A DNA stretch of 64,000 nt from Loxodes magnus (Eukaryota > Ciliophora > Karyorelictea > Loxodida > Loxodidae), in the NCBI GenBank assembly GCA_946699065.1, contig CAMPDV010001742.1:48064-112063 (forward strand), in the 5' to 3' direction. This document shows, in pieces, positions 1 through 14,734 of the stretch. A program made the position numbers and the translations under genes. Under the pieces are notes generated by a model. That model saw only the letters and a program-made list of their open reading frames with translations. It had not been told where the DNA came from and made no database searches. How positions within the stretch are numbered: position 1 is the first letter of the stretch; each line of letters begins with the position of its first letter.

Positions 1-1380
1 TAAATTACTATTTAATATAGTTTAACTCTAATCAAAGCATTTTAAACTACTCATTTTATCAAACAAAAGTTAAATATTTCAAAACTATTATTTTGCTCTT
101 ATAAACTCATTTTATGCTTCTAATTTAGCCAACATATTTTTTTAACCTTAGTAGCAATCTTACAAATTAATTGCATAAACATGTAATTATTCTTAGAAAC
201 CTTTTTATATACTCAATTAATCAGTTTTTTCAACTAATTTAAATAATATATTACTAAGCCATACTATTATTCTTATTGTAGACTCTGTTTTCTTCACCAA
301 GTAATTCGATTTAATTCACTTCTAAATTTAAACTGCAACGCTTAAAAAATTAAAAATATCATTTAATCATTCGATTTTAAAAACACTTAGATATACATTT
401 TTACCTCTACTCATTTAAACTGTTGAAATCTAAATGCATTTTAGAACATTAACATAAAAATATAGTAGAAAACACCTAAATAATAAAAACTAAATTACTA
501 AAATTAAATAATTTAAATACTTAATACAAAATATTAAAATATTATAGAAATTAACAACTAAAATAATTTTACTATAGATAAATTCTATTAGAAATCATTC
601 TTCTATATATAAATCAAATTTTAGAAGAATTTTTTTATTTAATTTAGTATTTTTACTTTTTATTTATACTATCAAACTTTTTTCAGATGGATTAAATAAT
701 AAAGTAAAAATTAATTAAAAACTTTTAAAATTATAAATTTATATTTATATGGCTTAAATAAAGAAGCATTTTAATAATAAAATTTTTTCTATTATAATTT
801 TTCTAAATTAAATAATAGATATATTTTCAAATGATGAATTTTAGATTTTTCGATATTTTAAAATAGATACAAAAAACCTTTTTTTGTTAAACTAAAATAT
901 ATCTCATACAAAAAGATCTTATAGGTAATTACATTCATTTACATTTACTAATATAGAACTTTAAAAAATGATAAAATTAAAAAAAATATGTATTTTACTT
1001 ATAATATTTATTAAAAAATAAAAAGTTATCAGATAGAAATAATTTAATTTAATTTAATTTAATTTAATTTATTATGATAGAACTGATAAATGTTTGATCA
1101 TTTAGAACTAATATTTAAAAATCTTAATTCTTTATATGAGAAATCAAATCTAATCTTTTATTAGAAGATTCAGAAATTATTTTTTGTTTATTCAAATCTT
1201 TTACAACATAAATAAAATGTTTGTGAAAATAGCAATTATTAATTTTTTATTAGAGGATTGCTCACTTCTCGCTTTTTTTAGAACCTACTTTTAATGAGTA
1301 ATCTAGGATTTTATACTAATTAATTTCTGCAAAAATAAATTATCATAAGTAATGAATGTTTAATTTTAAATAATTAAGCA
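1..1380. other. AT-rich region, no gene seen
   Basis: Very AT-rich sequence. In neither strand, reading TAA and TAG as Gln, did I find a domain, a signal peptide or a sustained biased composition. The only structured item is a short (AATTT)n tract. Confidence 0.5.
1041..1070. repeat. (AATTT)6 microsatellite
   Basis: Six uninterrupted copies of AATTT, seen directly. No function is implied. Confidence 0.9.
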
Positions 1381-1389
1381 AGCTTCTTA

Positions 1390-1960
1390 AATATCTGAAT
1401 GCTCCCCTCAAGCCATGAATTTACCGGAGATCTCTCTAGTCTAATATATAAATGTTGGCCATTACATTGAGTCTTGTATTTTCTAAAGATTTTAATGTCT
1501 GCAAACTACTATTTGGATATCCTCAGCTAGAATTTTATCAGTTCTTTCCAATTTACATTGTTTTAAAATTTCTTATATTCTTTAAATCTGTAGTAGTATC
1601 TCACCAGACGCCTTTCAGAATTACAAATGAGAAATTTCTTCTTATTTTTTTTTAGTCTCAACTAACAGTTCTCTTCACTTTATTAAACCATTTATTTCAT
1701 AACCATAATATAAATGTTTCAACTGTAATTCTAAATCAACTTCAGTTTTTATTGATCCAAAGATATTTTGGACGTTAATTAATAGTAAATTCTAAAGATT
1801 TGCTCTGTATAGACAGATCATGAAATAATTTATAGTAAATTTTCTAATGCATATCTCTTCTACCATTAATTTAATTTTATTAAGCTTTTCCACTCACAAC
1901 TGTTGTGCCATATCGGTGCTTTATTGCTTACTTTAGAGGAGTTTATGTAAGGGATTATTG
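1390..1960 (-). other. Less AT-rich island, possible decayed coding sequence
   Basis: This stretch has clearly more G and C than its flanks. On the - strand short open pieces contain leucine- and charge-rich peptides such as RSPVNSWLEGSIQ, but the frame changes and TGA codons interrupt it. It may be a gene relic. I recognise no family, and the call rests on composition only. Confidence 0.2.
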
Positions 1961-4900
1961 CTAGCCGTTTTCTAAATTTTCTATTTTTCTTCATAGCTAG
2001 TAAATTTACGATATAATGAAGATTGAGATAGATTAGGATAAGAAGATGAGAAAGAAAAAAAAAAAAGATGCTACTGTCTATTCACATTTTTTGAGGATGT
2101 AGTTTAAAATTTTTTTTGAAACATTCTAGCATTTTTTATGAATGATAAAATTAATAATAAAAAAGTTAAAAATATAAAAAATAAATAGTAATTAAAACAT
2201 ATCTTTTTTAATAATTTTTATGCTTTATTGACTCTTAACTTTAGAAATTTAAATAAATAGTGTTTAAAATATTTTTTAATTAAGCAAAATTTATAAAATT
2301 TGATATTGCATTAAATTTTAAAATAAAAGCAAACGTTTAAATTAATATTATTAATTTTAAACTTTTTTTTATTTTCATTCAAAGTTCTGCAAATAATTAA
2401 TTATTTTAGTTTTAAATTTAAATAAAAATATAAACTTTATTTATTTACTTCTGATATAATAAAATAATTCATAAATTTAGCTATATTTACTATTTTTTTT
2501 ATTCCATAGAATTATTTTATTTTTTCTATTATTAGTCTATAAAATTAAGCTATTAATATCTTTCTTTTATTTTTGCCAAGATTTTCTAGACCATACTTAT
2601 TAGAAAGTTTAGATATCAGTAATAAATAGTATCAAATAGATATTTCAGCACCAAAAACTTAAAGTATTTGAATTATTTCTTTCACAATTTGTTTATTTTA
2701 ATTTTATTTAATACATTGAAAAAATAATCCTCTTTTATGAAAAATAAATAAAATGAAAAGTATTTTGAATTAAATTTCTTAAACAATTTTAAAATTTAAA
2801 ATTAATCAGATTTATATCAAATTTATTAAGAAATAATTTAAGATTAATAAAAGTTTTATTCAAGATACAAAGTAAAACTTTTTTGAGCTTTTATTTAACA
2901 GAAATATTTCATATAATCTTTTAGAAAATATTAAAAAAATAAACAAAAGACAAGAAGAAATATATAGATAAAAAATAATTAAATATATCTCAGAAAATCA
3001 TTTTCTAAAATAACGTGCTAAAATGGCGATTTTAAATATAATTAAAAAAATTATATTTTCAAATGATTAAAATAAAGAATTTTAAAAATTATGATAATTT
3101 AAATAATAGCAAATTTATAAAATAAATATGATTAAAAAAAATTTTAGAGACGCTGTAATAGATAAATTGAAATTTCTTCAATGTTATTAGAAAGATAGTA
3201 AATTAATGAAGTTACAAGTAAATACTAAAAAATAAAATAAAAAATACAAAAATTATTGATCGAAAGAAATTTTTAAGATTTTAATCCTTTTAAATCATAC
3301 TTTATAATAATTTATTTACAAAACTGTATGGGAAACATATGATTAGGTTTGCATAAAAAGATAACTGAAAAAGAATAAGAGATAATTCAGAAAAAATATA
3401 AAATCTATATCTAAGTTATATTACCAAACAAACAAATTCAAGATATTTTAATAGAAAATTGGCAATCTCAGTAAAGCAGCTTACTCAATTTATTTTTCAG
3501 ATGAAATGACAAGTGATTTCTGTGCTATCAGTTAAATATTTAAAAAAAATTTAAATTTTTGTTTAGGAAATACTGCAAAAAATGCTTTTTTATTTTATCA
3601 TTTAAATATTTTAGAATATTGTTATTATTATACAAACTAAGATTTAACGCTTTGCTAAATTTTAGCACTTTTTGTTAATTAATTATTTAGAAAGTTAGTT
3701 ATCATTTTTATAATTTTTTATGTTATAAATGCTTACTTTTTTTCCATACTCTTATAGTATAATATTTTAATAATTACTAATAATTATTAGAAGACTCTGA
3801 GTTAAATTTTACTTTAAGATTAATAAATTAAACACTTTTTAGTAAAATTTATGAAAAAACAAAAATATTAAAAAATTATAATTTAAAATTTTATATTTAG
3901 CAATATTTGTGATAAAGATAATATTAAAAAATATTAAAATCTTACAAATCTAGCATCGATTGACTTTTTAAATAAAGAAATTCAACAAAAAAATATAAAA
4001 AATTAAAATTGTTAAAAACGCTAAAAAATGCTAAAAAATTCTCTAACTCTCAGATTTTTATAATTAGCTTATTCGAAGATAGTTTATTTTTACTATTTTT
4101 CATCAATTATGGATGTATATATTGTAAAAGTACTAATTATTTTACTAATCTCAAATTTTAACTTCAGCTTAAATGGAAACTTTTAAATATTTGAATAAAT
4201 AAGTAAACAAATTATTTAATTTTTTATTTTCTAATTCTTTTTCTAAACTTAATATGAAATCCCGTAAAATGTTTTAAAAGTAATTTAATTTATATCAATA
4301 TTAAGATTCTAACTTTAAATATTAAGTAAAGTAGCAAAATTAATTAAAATTTTGAATTAAAAACATATTTATTTTTTAATTTTATTGATTAAAATATACC
4401 TATAAATTAAAAAATATGAAACTAGGACCATTTTCTATTAAAAGAAGATTTAAAGTTTATTTTAGAACAATAGAAATACAAATAAAATAAGATTAAATTT
4501 GTTGATAAATTTCTAATTAAAAAAATAAATTATAAATTATAGTAGATTTGGATATCATTCTTGATTATTTAAATATTTTGAATCTAAAACTAAATTTTGT
4601 TGTTATTAAATTTTATAAAACTTACTCATTTATAATTACAAATTATAAGCTAAAATAATATTATTATAATAATAGTATTTATAATTTATTTATGTATCTT
4701 ATATTTATTATTTTTATAAATTTAATTTCATAGAAAAATAATTAATAATAATTAGTATTTAATAATTAATCCAATTGTTTCTAATTTAAAATTAAAATCA
4801 AAGTTGTCTAATTATAGAGAGATTGGAAAATGCTATTTTTTACTTAAAATAGATAATTAAAATTACATAAGAAAAAATTATTTATTTATAAAATAAATTA

Positions 4901-6850
4901 TATCAATAGAGTATAAATCCCTTCTTATTTTTAGTTTCAAATATCCCTTTCTATTAAAATTAATTTTTTAAACATTTTCTACGAAACTAATTGCAAAGGT
5001 ATCTTTTGTAATCAATTAAAAACTCTATCAAGTTGATAAGTAGTACTTATACTTTTATCGAAGATAATTTTTTTCTAACTATATTATAGCAAGTGGTTAT
5101 CATACTTTCAAATATATATAAAAATTAAAATATAAATGAGACTAGCATTTTAAAGCCTTTGCATTATAAAAAAATGTATTTTATAGAAATTTATTTAAAC
5201 AAGAAATTATAAAGTAAATAAAGAATATAATAAATAATTTTACATCATGAATGGATTCTTTTTATCTATTATAAAAATATTTAATGTCTATTATATATTA
5301 AAATAATATATTTCTTATATTTTACAAAATAGTTTTAATTAATTTTACATTAAACTTAGCAAAATCTTTATAAATTAAAAAATATTTAGTTATAAAATTT
5401 AAAATATTTAATTTGTAAAATTATTAAAAATGTAATAAACTATAATATTATTTTAAGCTATAATTAGAAATTAAAGAAAGTATAAAATTTATGTATCCTA
5501 TTTAAAAATGATAGTTACTTCTTACTTAATTTTAAACTATAATTTACAATAACTGCTAATTTTTTATTATTATAATTATCTATATTATAAAATAAATATA
5601 AATTATATTAGCTTTATTATATTAATAAAAATACAAAAAAATGAGTGAGGAAATAAAGTAAATCTTAGTATTAAAAAAGAAGATACTAATAAGATTTAAA
5701 TTATTATATTTAATTAATTTTAATTTTATATTACTTTATTATAGTATAAATATATAAAATTAATTATTTTTACCATCAAAGATAATTAACTTTAATTTTT
5801 AACTATATGCAATATATAACAAATATTATATATATATACACTTTATATTCATAAACAAAAATAATTTATTTAAAAATTATAGTTTATAAATGTTATAATA
5901 CTTTATCACTTTTTATTATATTATATTTAAAATACAATGTTTCATAGATTAAATGGAATGTAAATTTAATAATCATTAATATAATTTGCCTTTTTATTTA
6001 AAAGTAAAAATTTATTTGTTAGTTTAATTATTTACCCTTATAACTATTTTACCTGTCTTATAGTTAATCTTGCAACTTATTTCTTTCTCCAGATTTTTTA
6101 AAGATTAATGAAAGAAAAAATAAATATGCTAGTATATAAAAATTATTTGATTATTATGCTAAAACATAGATACTTAACCTAGAAATAATATATTGCTTTA
6201 TATTATATGATAATTAAATTATAGTCAGATTTAATTAATTTTACATTTAAAAAAATTAACACTTTTTTTAATTTAGACTCATAAATTTAAAATCTTTATA
6301 GCTTTATAATATTAGCAATTTAGTATAAAGTTGTAATGTATTTATATAAAATGTAGATTTTAGTTAAGAAGTTATAAATTAAAATAAAAGATAAAAAGCT
6401 AATTCTGATTAATTAGTTATCTATCTTATTATTAATTAAACTACTAATAAAACATATTAATAGAACTAGTAACTTTCTTCTAAATTATTAATATTTATAT
6501 AATAATTCTATAATTTTTAACCGCAATTTATAATATCTTTTGAACGAATTAAAGTAATTAAATATTATATTATAAATGATTTAAATATAATATCAAACCA
6601 TAAAATACTTTTATAAATATTAAAAGTAAATATTAATATTTTTCAGTTTTTTATTATTTTAAATGCTCACTAGCTTTATTTTATTATTTTCTTTATTTAT
6701 TCTATCATCTTGTTAAAAGGCTTAAGTTATCTTTTTTTATATTTTAATTAATTATCTCTACTTTTTAAGATAAGAGAACTTTGAGTGATATATCTTAACT
6801 AAATATATTTATTAAAATTAAGTAAAATAGAATTTAATTTTTTTGATCTT
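1961..6850. other. AT-rich region, no gene seen
   Basis: About 4.9 kb of very AT-rich DNA with many homopolymer runs and short AT repeats, lowest in G and C around 5,200-6,700. I see no domain, RNA gene or long repeat. Chance open frames are common here because only TGA stops translation, so open frames alone are not evidence of genes. Confidence 0.5.
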
Positions 6851-9540
6851 GCAAAAATGAATTTAATCCTTTCCTCTTCTAATTACTTATTTGCTCAATT
6901 TAACCTGTATTTTCGACTAGGATTAATAGTTCATTTTTGAGATTATAGGCAGATTTGACTGACAATTCGCTTATTTAAAGTTTTTTATTATTTTTTATAT
7001 AAAAAATCTTACAATTTTTGTTCAATTAAGTCAAAAATTTTAAATTTATATCCTAGAGACAGTCATAACATCAATTTCACTTTCTTATCCTCAAAATTAT
7101 TGTGATTTAATTTATCTTTCTTATTCATCTCTGATAACAATCTAATTTACCGAATTCATTTATTTACATCAAAATTGATCTTCATTCAAGCTTTGTCTAT
7201 CTCTAAAAAGATAATTTCTATAAGAACTGAGATGTTTAATCTTATTATGATCTAAGCAATCATTACCCTCAAGAACTTCCTTCATTTACTATTTTAAATG
7301 TTTTTCTAATTTCATTAAGCCAATTTGATTTTTTATTTGAGCTTAGTATACTACTCTAGAAATATGAATAATAGAACATAAAAATATCTGTAAGCTGCTT
7401 CAAAACTTACACAGTCCTTTCTGCTTACTAAATATTTCGATTATGGAAAGAATTAGTATTATGATGTATTAGTGACTATAGCAATTTATTATTAAATAAC
7501 AAAAAATTTGATTCATTTTAACTTATAATAGCATCTGGATTGAAAAACAAAGGCTTTTTTTCAAATCCATGAGATCAACTTATCTTATTTAAAATGTAAG
7601 GTTAAATCTCTAGAAATTGACCTCTAAAGGAAAAATTTGTCTAACTTATTTCTACCTTTCTTCAAATTGAAAATGCAAGAAATAAACTTTAGGCTGGAAA
7701 TCTATCAGACTAATAATCTAAAAAATGTAATTAAAATTTAGAATGGATTAATTAGAGCAGCTTTAAAATTAGACTCACTTTTCATTAAAGGTTGTTAAAT
7801 CTGTAAAATTAATTGGCTAAAGCAGATAAAAGGTACCGATAAAAGCTGCAATCACAAGAAAATTCGATTCTTTGCTTAAAAATTTTTCTTGTAATAAAAT
7901 AGGAAACCTAAAGCAAGAATAAATGATGAAGTTTTAAAGACTATGATATGCGGATCTGAGAGAAAGAGGTATATTATGAGATGTAAGTACTTAAAGACAA
8001 GGCTCAAACTTACAAAGGAAAAATTATCTGATTTTTACAGCCATTTTATCTTAATTATTTTAAAAGAGAAATACAATCAATGCGTAAGATATGTTACTCA
8101 ATTAAACTATATAATATATTAATAAACTCTATATCTAATTTAAATAAAGCTTTCAAAAAGCCATAAAATATTAAAGCTGTGTAAATAAATAAACTTAAGC
8201 TTAATTTAATCCCGCCTAAATTAGTTCCTATCATCATGATTAATAGTTTTTAAATTTAAAATAATATTATTAACTAAACTAAGCTTTTTTAACTATTTTT
8301 CCTTTCTTTTATATCTACTTTAACACTTAATTGTCAAGTTTCTGATTTTTTTTTAATTAAAAGGATTCTTTCTGTTAAATGTAAAATCCTTAGACAATTT
8401 TAAGAAATAGATTCTTAAATCTATTTTTATCCCAATTCTCTATTTATTCAATCTGATTATTCATTACAATTACAATGAAGTAGCAATTATTTACTTTAAT
8501 ATGTTAGTATGTTTAGTGAAAAGATATAAAATGAATAATAAAGAATAGGGAATAGAGAGTTATATATAGGTGTGATACAGATGATAAGTGTATGCTAACC
8601 TTTTAGTAATAGTTAAAAGGTATGAAAATGGATATTGAGTTGAGTAAAAGCAAATTACTATATTACTTTAAAACATTCTTTATCATATTAACATTTTTAT
8701 ATCATTTTTGCCCTTTAAGTCAAGCTCATCTAATTATCTAATAATTATTCTAACAAAAGTGGAAATAAACTAATTTTTGGCTGTAATGGTTGCCTAATAA
8801 AAGAAAGTTTAAAATAATATTGTAACTTAAGTTTTAGTTAATAGATATATAGAGATAATTAATTACTTTTTATTAATTCTATTATATAGCATTATAATTC
8901 TAAACATCATTACTTATACTCATTACTTTCATTATTTATCAACTTACCATTTTATCTATTATTACTATCATCTACTAAGATATTTTCCTTCTATCTCATT
9001 CAGCTTCTCAGTTTCTATATATTAAACTCTAAGTTATTCTAAAGTAAATAAAAACTAATTTAATCTACTTAATAAGCACTAATTCTTATAGCTTATGAAC
9101 TAGTACATTATTAAATTTAATATATCTACTACCAATCATCTACAATCCTACTTCTTTCAATCTATTTATCATTTCTGTATTATCAACGTTTTAACTATAC
9201 CCTTTAATAATAAATTTATTAATTATCATATTTAAGCTTTCAATCAGCATTCTCTTATATTAATTTACTATAAATAAAATTCTTTTTAAGCATTGTTATA
9301 AAGATGCTATAAACATTCTTATTAATCATTCTTATTTTCTCTTACATTTTAAAATTCCTTTCTCTTTTAATTTACATTACCTAAGTTAGTCCAATACTCT
9401 TTTTACTTTATATTAACTCTAGTTTTAAAATGTAAGAAACTCCTTCTAAAATTATCAAATTAGGAGTTAATATTTTTAATTATATCCTATTAATCATTGA
9501 GATTATAACTCACTTCCTAGCAGCATTCGAATAATTTTCT
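6851..9540. other. Mixed intergenic sequence with a G-poor tract
   Basis: Composition is less extreme than upstream. Short coding-like pieces occur around 7,560-8,100 on the + strand but I recognise none. From about 8,880 to 9,480 the + strand is markedly C-over-G biased, with almost no G. Similar G-poor blocks occur at 41,440-41,900 and 44,060-44,260. No gene can be supported. Confidence 0.35.
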
Positions 9541-11420
9541 TAGAGAGTAATTAGATTAAACTCTGCTCTACTGAGATTCCTTAAGATCTTGAGGTGCTTT
9601 AACTTAGGATAACAAGTTAACTTTTATTCTTCTAATAAGTTTGATTTCGGACTCACTTATTAGGCTGTAAATGAACTTAATCTGATTTATTTATTTAGAT
9701 AAAGCCCATTAATTTTGAAAGTTTTAAGAGCCTTATCTCGGCTATAATTTAAAGTGATAACTAGATAGACCAGCTCAAAAACTTTAGTCAGAGGAAGTTA
9801 TTTAATGAATTGCAATTGTTTAAGTAGTAAAGAGAGCATATCCTAATTATTACCAAGACTAGATAGTTTAGAGATTTTAATATAAATTGGAATTAACTGT
9901 CTTAGCTTAAACTGCCTAAGGCTTTAGTCTTAAAATTTTGATCAAGCAATGTGAGTCATCTGGAGTTTTAGTAAAAGGCTATAGATCTTACTGTCCAATC
10001 TGAGAAGGAGAACTGCTTGAAGAAGATGAACTGAATAGGAAATATCACAAACCTATTAAGTACAAACTTAATATAAGATTAATATAATAGATAGATAATA
10101 CCTGATCATTATTTTAGTAGACAGCAAAGGTAAAACAATCGCATATCTGAATATATGAGATAGATATCTAATACTTCTAATTTCTAAATTTGCAGAATCT
10201 CAACTTAAATCAAAGTCACATCCAAGATTTCCCATTATCAACTCCAAGAAGCTGATAAAACTGATAGTTAGACAAAACTAAATCTTTAAAGTTGTCAGAA
10301 ATTGAATTTTCCTTAAACTAATTAAAAATTCTGAAAAATCTGGATAGTTATACTTAGTTGTAGTGCTTAAAGTTTCATATTATAAAAGTGAATCTTAAGA
10401 GAAAATGCCCATTAAGATGTAAAGTTTGACTTTCCTTGAAAAGATATACTTACGATAAAATCAATTTGATTGTAAGTATTACCAATTTTAAAGTAGACGC
10501 TAAAGCTCTTAAAACAGAAAGTCAGCTAAGAGACAGTAAAATTAGAAAAGTATGAGTAACAGAATAAAAATTAGAGCTTTAATCAATCTAGTTTAAGAAC
10601 AAGTTAGAGTAACTAAATTATAATATAGTATGAAAGGATTAAAACCTTAGATTAGGATTAAGTAAATGAAAAGAAAAACAAGAACTTAAATTTATGGCTG
10701 GAAATCTTGCTGATCTACTAAATGAGAAAATTAAAATAGCAAGCTATTAAGAAAATTCTTAGTAAAAGTTAAATAACTTAAAGTATGCTAATTAGTAACT
10801 TTTAAAAGGCTAATATCACTTATAGCTGAAAATTAGACTAATTCCAAGAGATGGGTAAGATTCTTTTAAATCCTTTCAGAAAGCTAAGATCCGTTTCACC
10901 TATGGAGATCTTCATTTCATCCATACTTCTTAAGAAATTAAAAAGACTAAGGATTTTTAAAGCTTCATGGTTATCAAAATTTAACACTATCATAACTGAA
11001 AGCACAACTGAACAGACTTAAGATTGGAATGAAATAGTAGCTCTAAAATATAAAGAAGAACTCAATGAAATAAAGCTAAATTCCATTAAATATTTGTTTA
11101 AAAGCATCAAAGAGACATATAAAGAAAAATCTAAGTCTTATTCTCAACAAGCAAGTTAGAATACTATTGGCATTTAATGCGATGCAGCTTGATCATCAAA
11201 GATATAAACTGAAGATTTACAACTTAAGTTTATCGCTAGGAAGATTTTCTAAAATTTTTTGAACAGAGCAATTTAAGAATAAATAAGGTTTAACCAATCT
11301 TGAAAGATAAAATTAAACTAATGAGTAGATATAGAAAAAGTAAGTGAGGTAAAGCAGCTAGATATAGACAAATTAAGCTCTGCTATCCCGGAAGAACTAA
11401 GTAAAAGAAAATTTTTTAAA
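9540..11420 (+). pseudogene. Decayed leucine-rich coding sequence
   Basis: Read with TAA/TAG as Gln, the + strand gives several leucine-rich stretches with spacing like leucine-rich repeats. One at about 10,280-10,370 contains SLKLSEIEFSLNQLKILKNL; another, near 9,850, contains LPRLDSLEILI. From about 10,860 to 11,190 a frame of about 110 codons is open and ends in a charged helical region (KEELNEIKLNSIKYLFKSIK). The good stretches lie in different frames and are cut by TGA, so no single protein can be read. I infer a broken leucine-rich-repeat-type gene. The family call is weak because leucine repeats also arise by chance in such AT-rich DNA. No start or stop is assigned. Confidence 0.35.
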
Positions 11421-11499
11421 TTTATAAAATTTACGAGTTTCAAAATAATTAAACTAAAAAGAGTAATAATAGAAAAGTAGTCAACATTTGTAATTAGAA

Positions 11500-13350
11500 G
11501 CCTTATGATGATAAGACAGAATATTTTTAAATTTTTCTTTACTATCTCCAGATCTACTTGGAGATATTAATTAAAGTAAAGTAATAAATTTAGAAAAAAA
11601 TAATGATAATCAAAATATAAGCGACAGGTTGAATAGTAAAAGGAGCTATGATAAAAAATAATAAAATTTAAAGAATCAAAAAGTTATGTTGTTTCATGAG
11701 TTTTTCAGTAATAAGCTCTCAGATTCAGTTAAATTTAGAAAGCCATTTAAATTCTTATTAGATATACTAGTATAAAAAACTCCTTAAGTTTTATAAAGCC
11801 TATAACAATATTAGAGCGAAAAGGGATTCAATTTATGTTATATGATTAAATAGTTCAGAAAAAATCAGTCTATTCCATTAACTTAAGCTAAACATCCAAG
11901 AAGTTAGGGATATATAGAAAGTTAACGAATGCTAAGATAAAAGAAATGATAATAAGAAAGAGGTAAAGAAGTATACTTTGGCTTAAGGATACAATATCAA
12001 TAAGAATGTCTTATATGAAAAGTTTCTCGTCTACCTTGTTCAAATAGAACCTTGAAAAAAGCTAAAAAGTAATAGCAAATGACTTTAAAAGAAACTTCAG
12101 TATCTAGAAAAAATATCAAAGTATATTGGTTGAATTAAAAAAGTAAGGATTTATGCATAAAATACTAAGAAAATCAAAAATTATCAAAGTAAAATAATAA
12201 ATAGCTGTTTATTAAAGAAAGAAAATCGAGATATCTACTAAGGAAAAAAGGAAATAAAAGAAAAAAGAGCTTTCTAGATTGTAGAGATATATGTAGATGA
12301 GTTTAAATTCACAGATCATTAGATTATTGATTTTGTACTTCAAGATGTTCTAAACTGTTTGAAATAAAAATAGATTGATGAGTACTAAAAGAAAATTTGT
12401 TTAGATAAAAAGAGCCTAAAAAGTTTTTAAATTCAGAGAAGGTCTTGAATAAAGATGCTAGTTGTTAAAAAATGAAGTGATAGTCCTCAAACACGATCAA
12501 ATAGTAGATTTTCTCGTCTAATTAAAAGAACTAAAGTAGACATATTTTCTGAATCAAAATATGTTTATATTACAAGATAAATTTCTGCCTTTAAAAGATT
12601 TAGAAGTGAAGCAATATAATTTAAACTATCGATAAATCACAAGCAAAGACTTTATACATATTCTCTTTCAATAATCAAGCTGTTAAAGCTTGCGGAGAAT
12701 TAAGCATAATTTGGTATGCATAGTAAATTTTTTGATGTAGGATTAAGAAATGATAAGCACTTTGATTTCTTTATCAACGATATCACCAAGAAGGTTTTAA
12801 ATATGAGTAATTTAATATTTTATTGTATAGGTAAAATAGCAAAGAATTGAATGATACTCAGTCTTTAAAGTATTTAATTATAAAAAAAGCTTAGCAGGGT
12901 AATAAAAGATTACACTTATAAATTATATGAACTGATTAACATAAACGCTAACTGAATTTTGCTTCTGTTCACGAAAATTTCAGAATATTTGAGCAAACAA
13001 TAAACTCTTAATATGGATTCAACGTTTCACGGAAGCCCCTTGTGCTACGATAGCTTAAAGCAAATTAAGGAATCAATTATAGCAGAAAGACATAAACCTA
13101 AACTAATTTTCTTTGGCAAAGGAATAGTAAATTCTTTCATTGAAGTATTTACTAGATAATCTTGCCTGGAAACATGAGAAAATGAACTACTAAGCTTCAA
13201 TAATTGTAAAGAGAAGAAATATATAAACTTCATTGAGAAAAACTTTCTTCCAGGCTGCTAAATCTATTTTCTTTCCAACAAAGAGAGTTAACTCAGTTTT
13301 CTATTCTTAAATCTGATTAGCATGGCAAGCTCTAAACAAATGGACATTCT
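11500..13350 (+). pseudogene. Decayed coding sequence, unknown family
   Basis: The + strand carries several coding-like stretches read with the ciliate code. The clearest is at about 12,990-13,250, where a frame contains SKQQTLNMDSTFHGSPLC, then KPKLIFFGKGIVNSFIEVF, then a TGA and a further charged stretch. Upstream pieces such as GMHSKFFDVGLRNDKHFDF near 12,720 lie in other frames. Composition is more protein-like than the surrounding DNA. I do not recognise the family. Frame changes and TGA codons make an intact gene unlikely. A reading frame of 62 codons on the opposite strand at 13,045-13,233 is a shadow of this one. Confidence 0.35.
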
Positions 13351-13359
13351 TCTTATATA

Positions 13360-14730
13360 TCAGCTTAAGCACTTTCTATAATACTCTTCTTTTTAATGGG
13401 TTTAAAATAATTAAATTATCTTCATATGTTTATAATTTATTTGTCAAAATAAGGTTCTGACTTGTCCTCAGTCGCTTTCTTAGGATAAAGATAAATTAAA
13501 AGGAAAAAATTTTAATTTTTATGGGATTGCCAGTTACTCAAGTAAGGGTTAATCAAGATAAACAACCTTGAAGTGAAAATGTTTTTAAGTTCTAGAGTAG
13601 TGCATAGGCCTTTTTACTAAAGTAAAGCATTCTCTTAGTTTATTGAACTAGAATTATGAGACAATTAGTAGTGCTTGAATAACTTGTATTTTTTGAGTAT
13701 CATCTAATGATTAAATTTCTTCTTTTTATTTACTTAATATTAATACAGCTTTATCATAGTTAAGACACCCTAGGTTTAAGTATAGATACTAGCTATCTAA
13801 TTACTATTGAATATTAAAATAGGAAGTAATAAAAATTGCTGATTATTAGTATCCTACTAATAACTACAATATAACTGAAATAAGCTTTATACTAGTAATT
13901 GATAAGCTAATAATTAGCATCTACTTTGAACATCTAGCTTTAAATATTGATAAGCTTACTAAAAGAATGTACATTTAGGTTTTAAATTAAACAAATAAAG
14001 GCATAAGTTATTAGTGTCCTAGTTATTACTTATATTTATATAATATCTTTTAGATAATATTTCAATCTATTATTTCAAAGTATCTTTAGCTAATTAATGT
14101 AAGAATTTTAGACTTATAAAAGCTAATTAAATTCCATAAGAGAAGCATACAAAGATACTAAACTATTACATTCAAGCTTTCAAAAGGGAATAGTATTTCT
14201 CTTGGTGTTTTGCTTAAATGAATTAGAACATTAGAAGGATTAATAATTTACTCATTCACTATTCTTAAAATATTCCTTTAGTTATTTATTAATATATAAT
14301 AACTAACCTATCAAGCACTGCCAACATTATAAACAAGTTTCAGTAAGTAACGTTTCTATTAAGCATAACTGTCTTTTAAAAAGATTATATTATGGGAGAT
14401 CTTAAGATAAACATATCTAAGGAGATTGAGAATATAAAATAGATTTTTTAGAGCTTGAGATTAAATAACTAAATACTAATATTAGCATTACTAGATTAGC
14501 TATAAGAACAATCTTTAAATTGTAGTCCTAACACTATTAATATTAACCTTACTTGCTATAAAGCTATTTAATCCTAATAATACTTCTATTGCTTATTAAT
14601 ATTTTACCTATAATATCATTATTTTATATTTAGCATTAAATATATACCAGTCTAAGTTTTTACTCTCATTTCAATAGTAATCAATCAAGCTTCTAACAAA
14701 CTTACACAAAAAGGCTAAACTCTAATCTAA
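13360..14730. other. AT-rich intergenic region, no gene seen
   Basis: AT-rich sequence with short recurring words such as TATTAGCAT and many runs of A and T. I see no supported coding region or RNA gene. Confidence 0.4.
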
Positions 14731-14734
14731 ATTT

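Noticed and set aside
1452-1655. Standard-code frame of 67 codons on the + strand
   Set aside because: No domain; it sits in the less AT-rich island, where the other strand looks at least as coding-like.
12240-12310. Possible reverse transcriptase YxDD-like motif
   Set aside because: Only an isolated tyrosine-valine-aspartate word, with no supporting flanking motifs.
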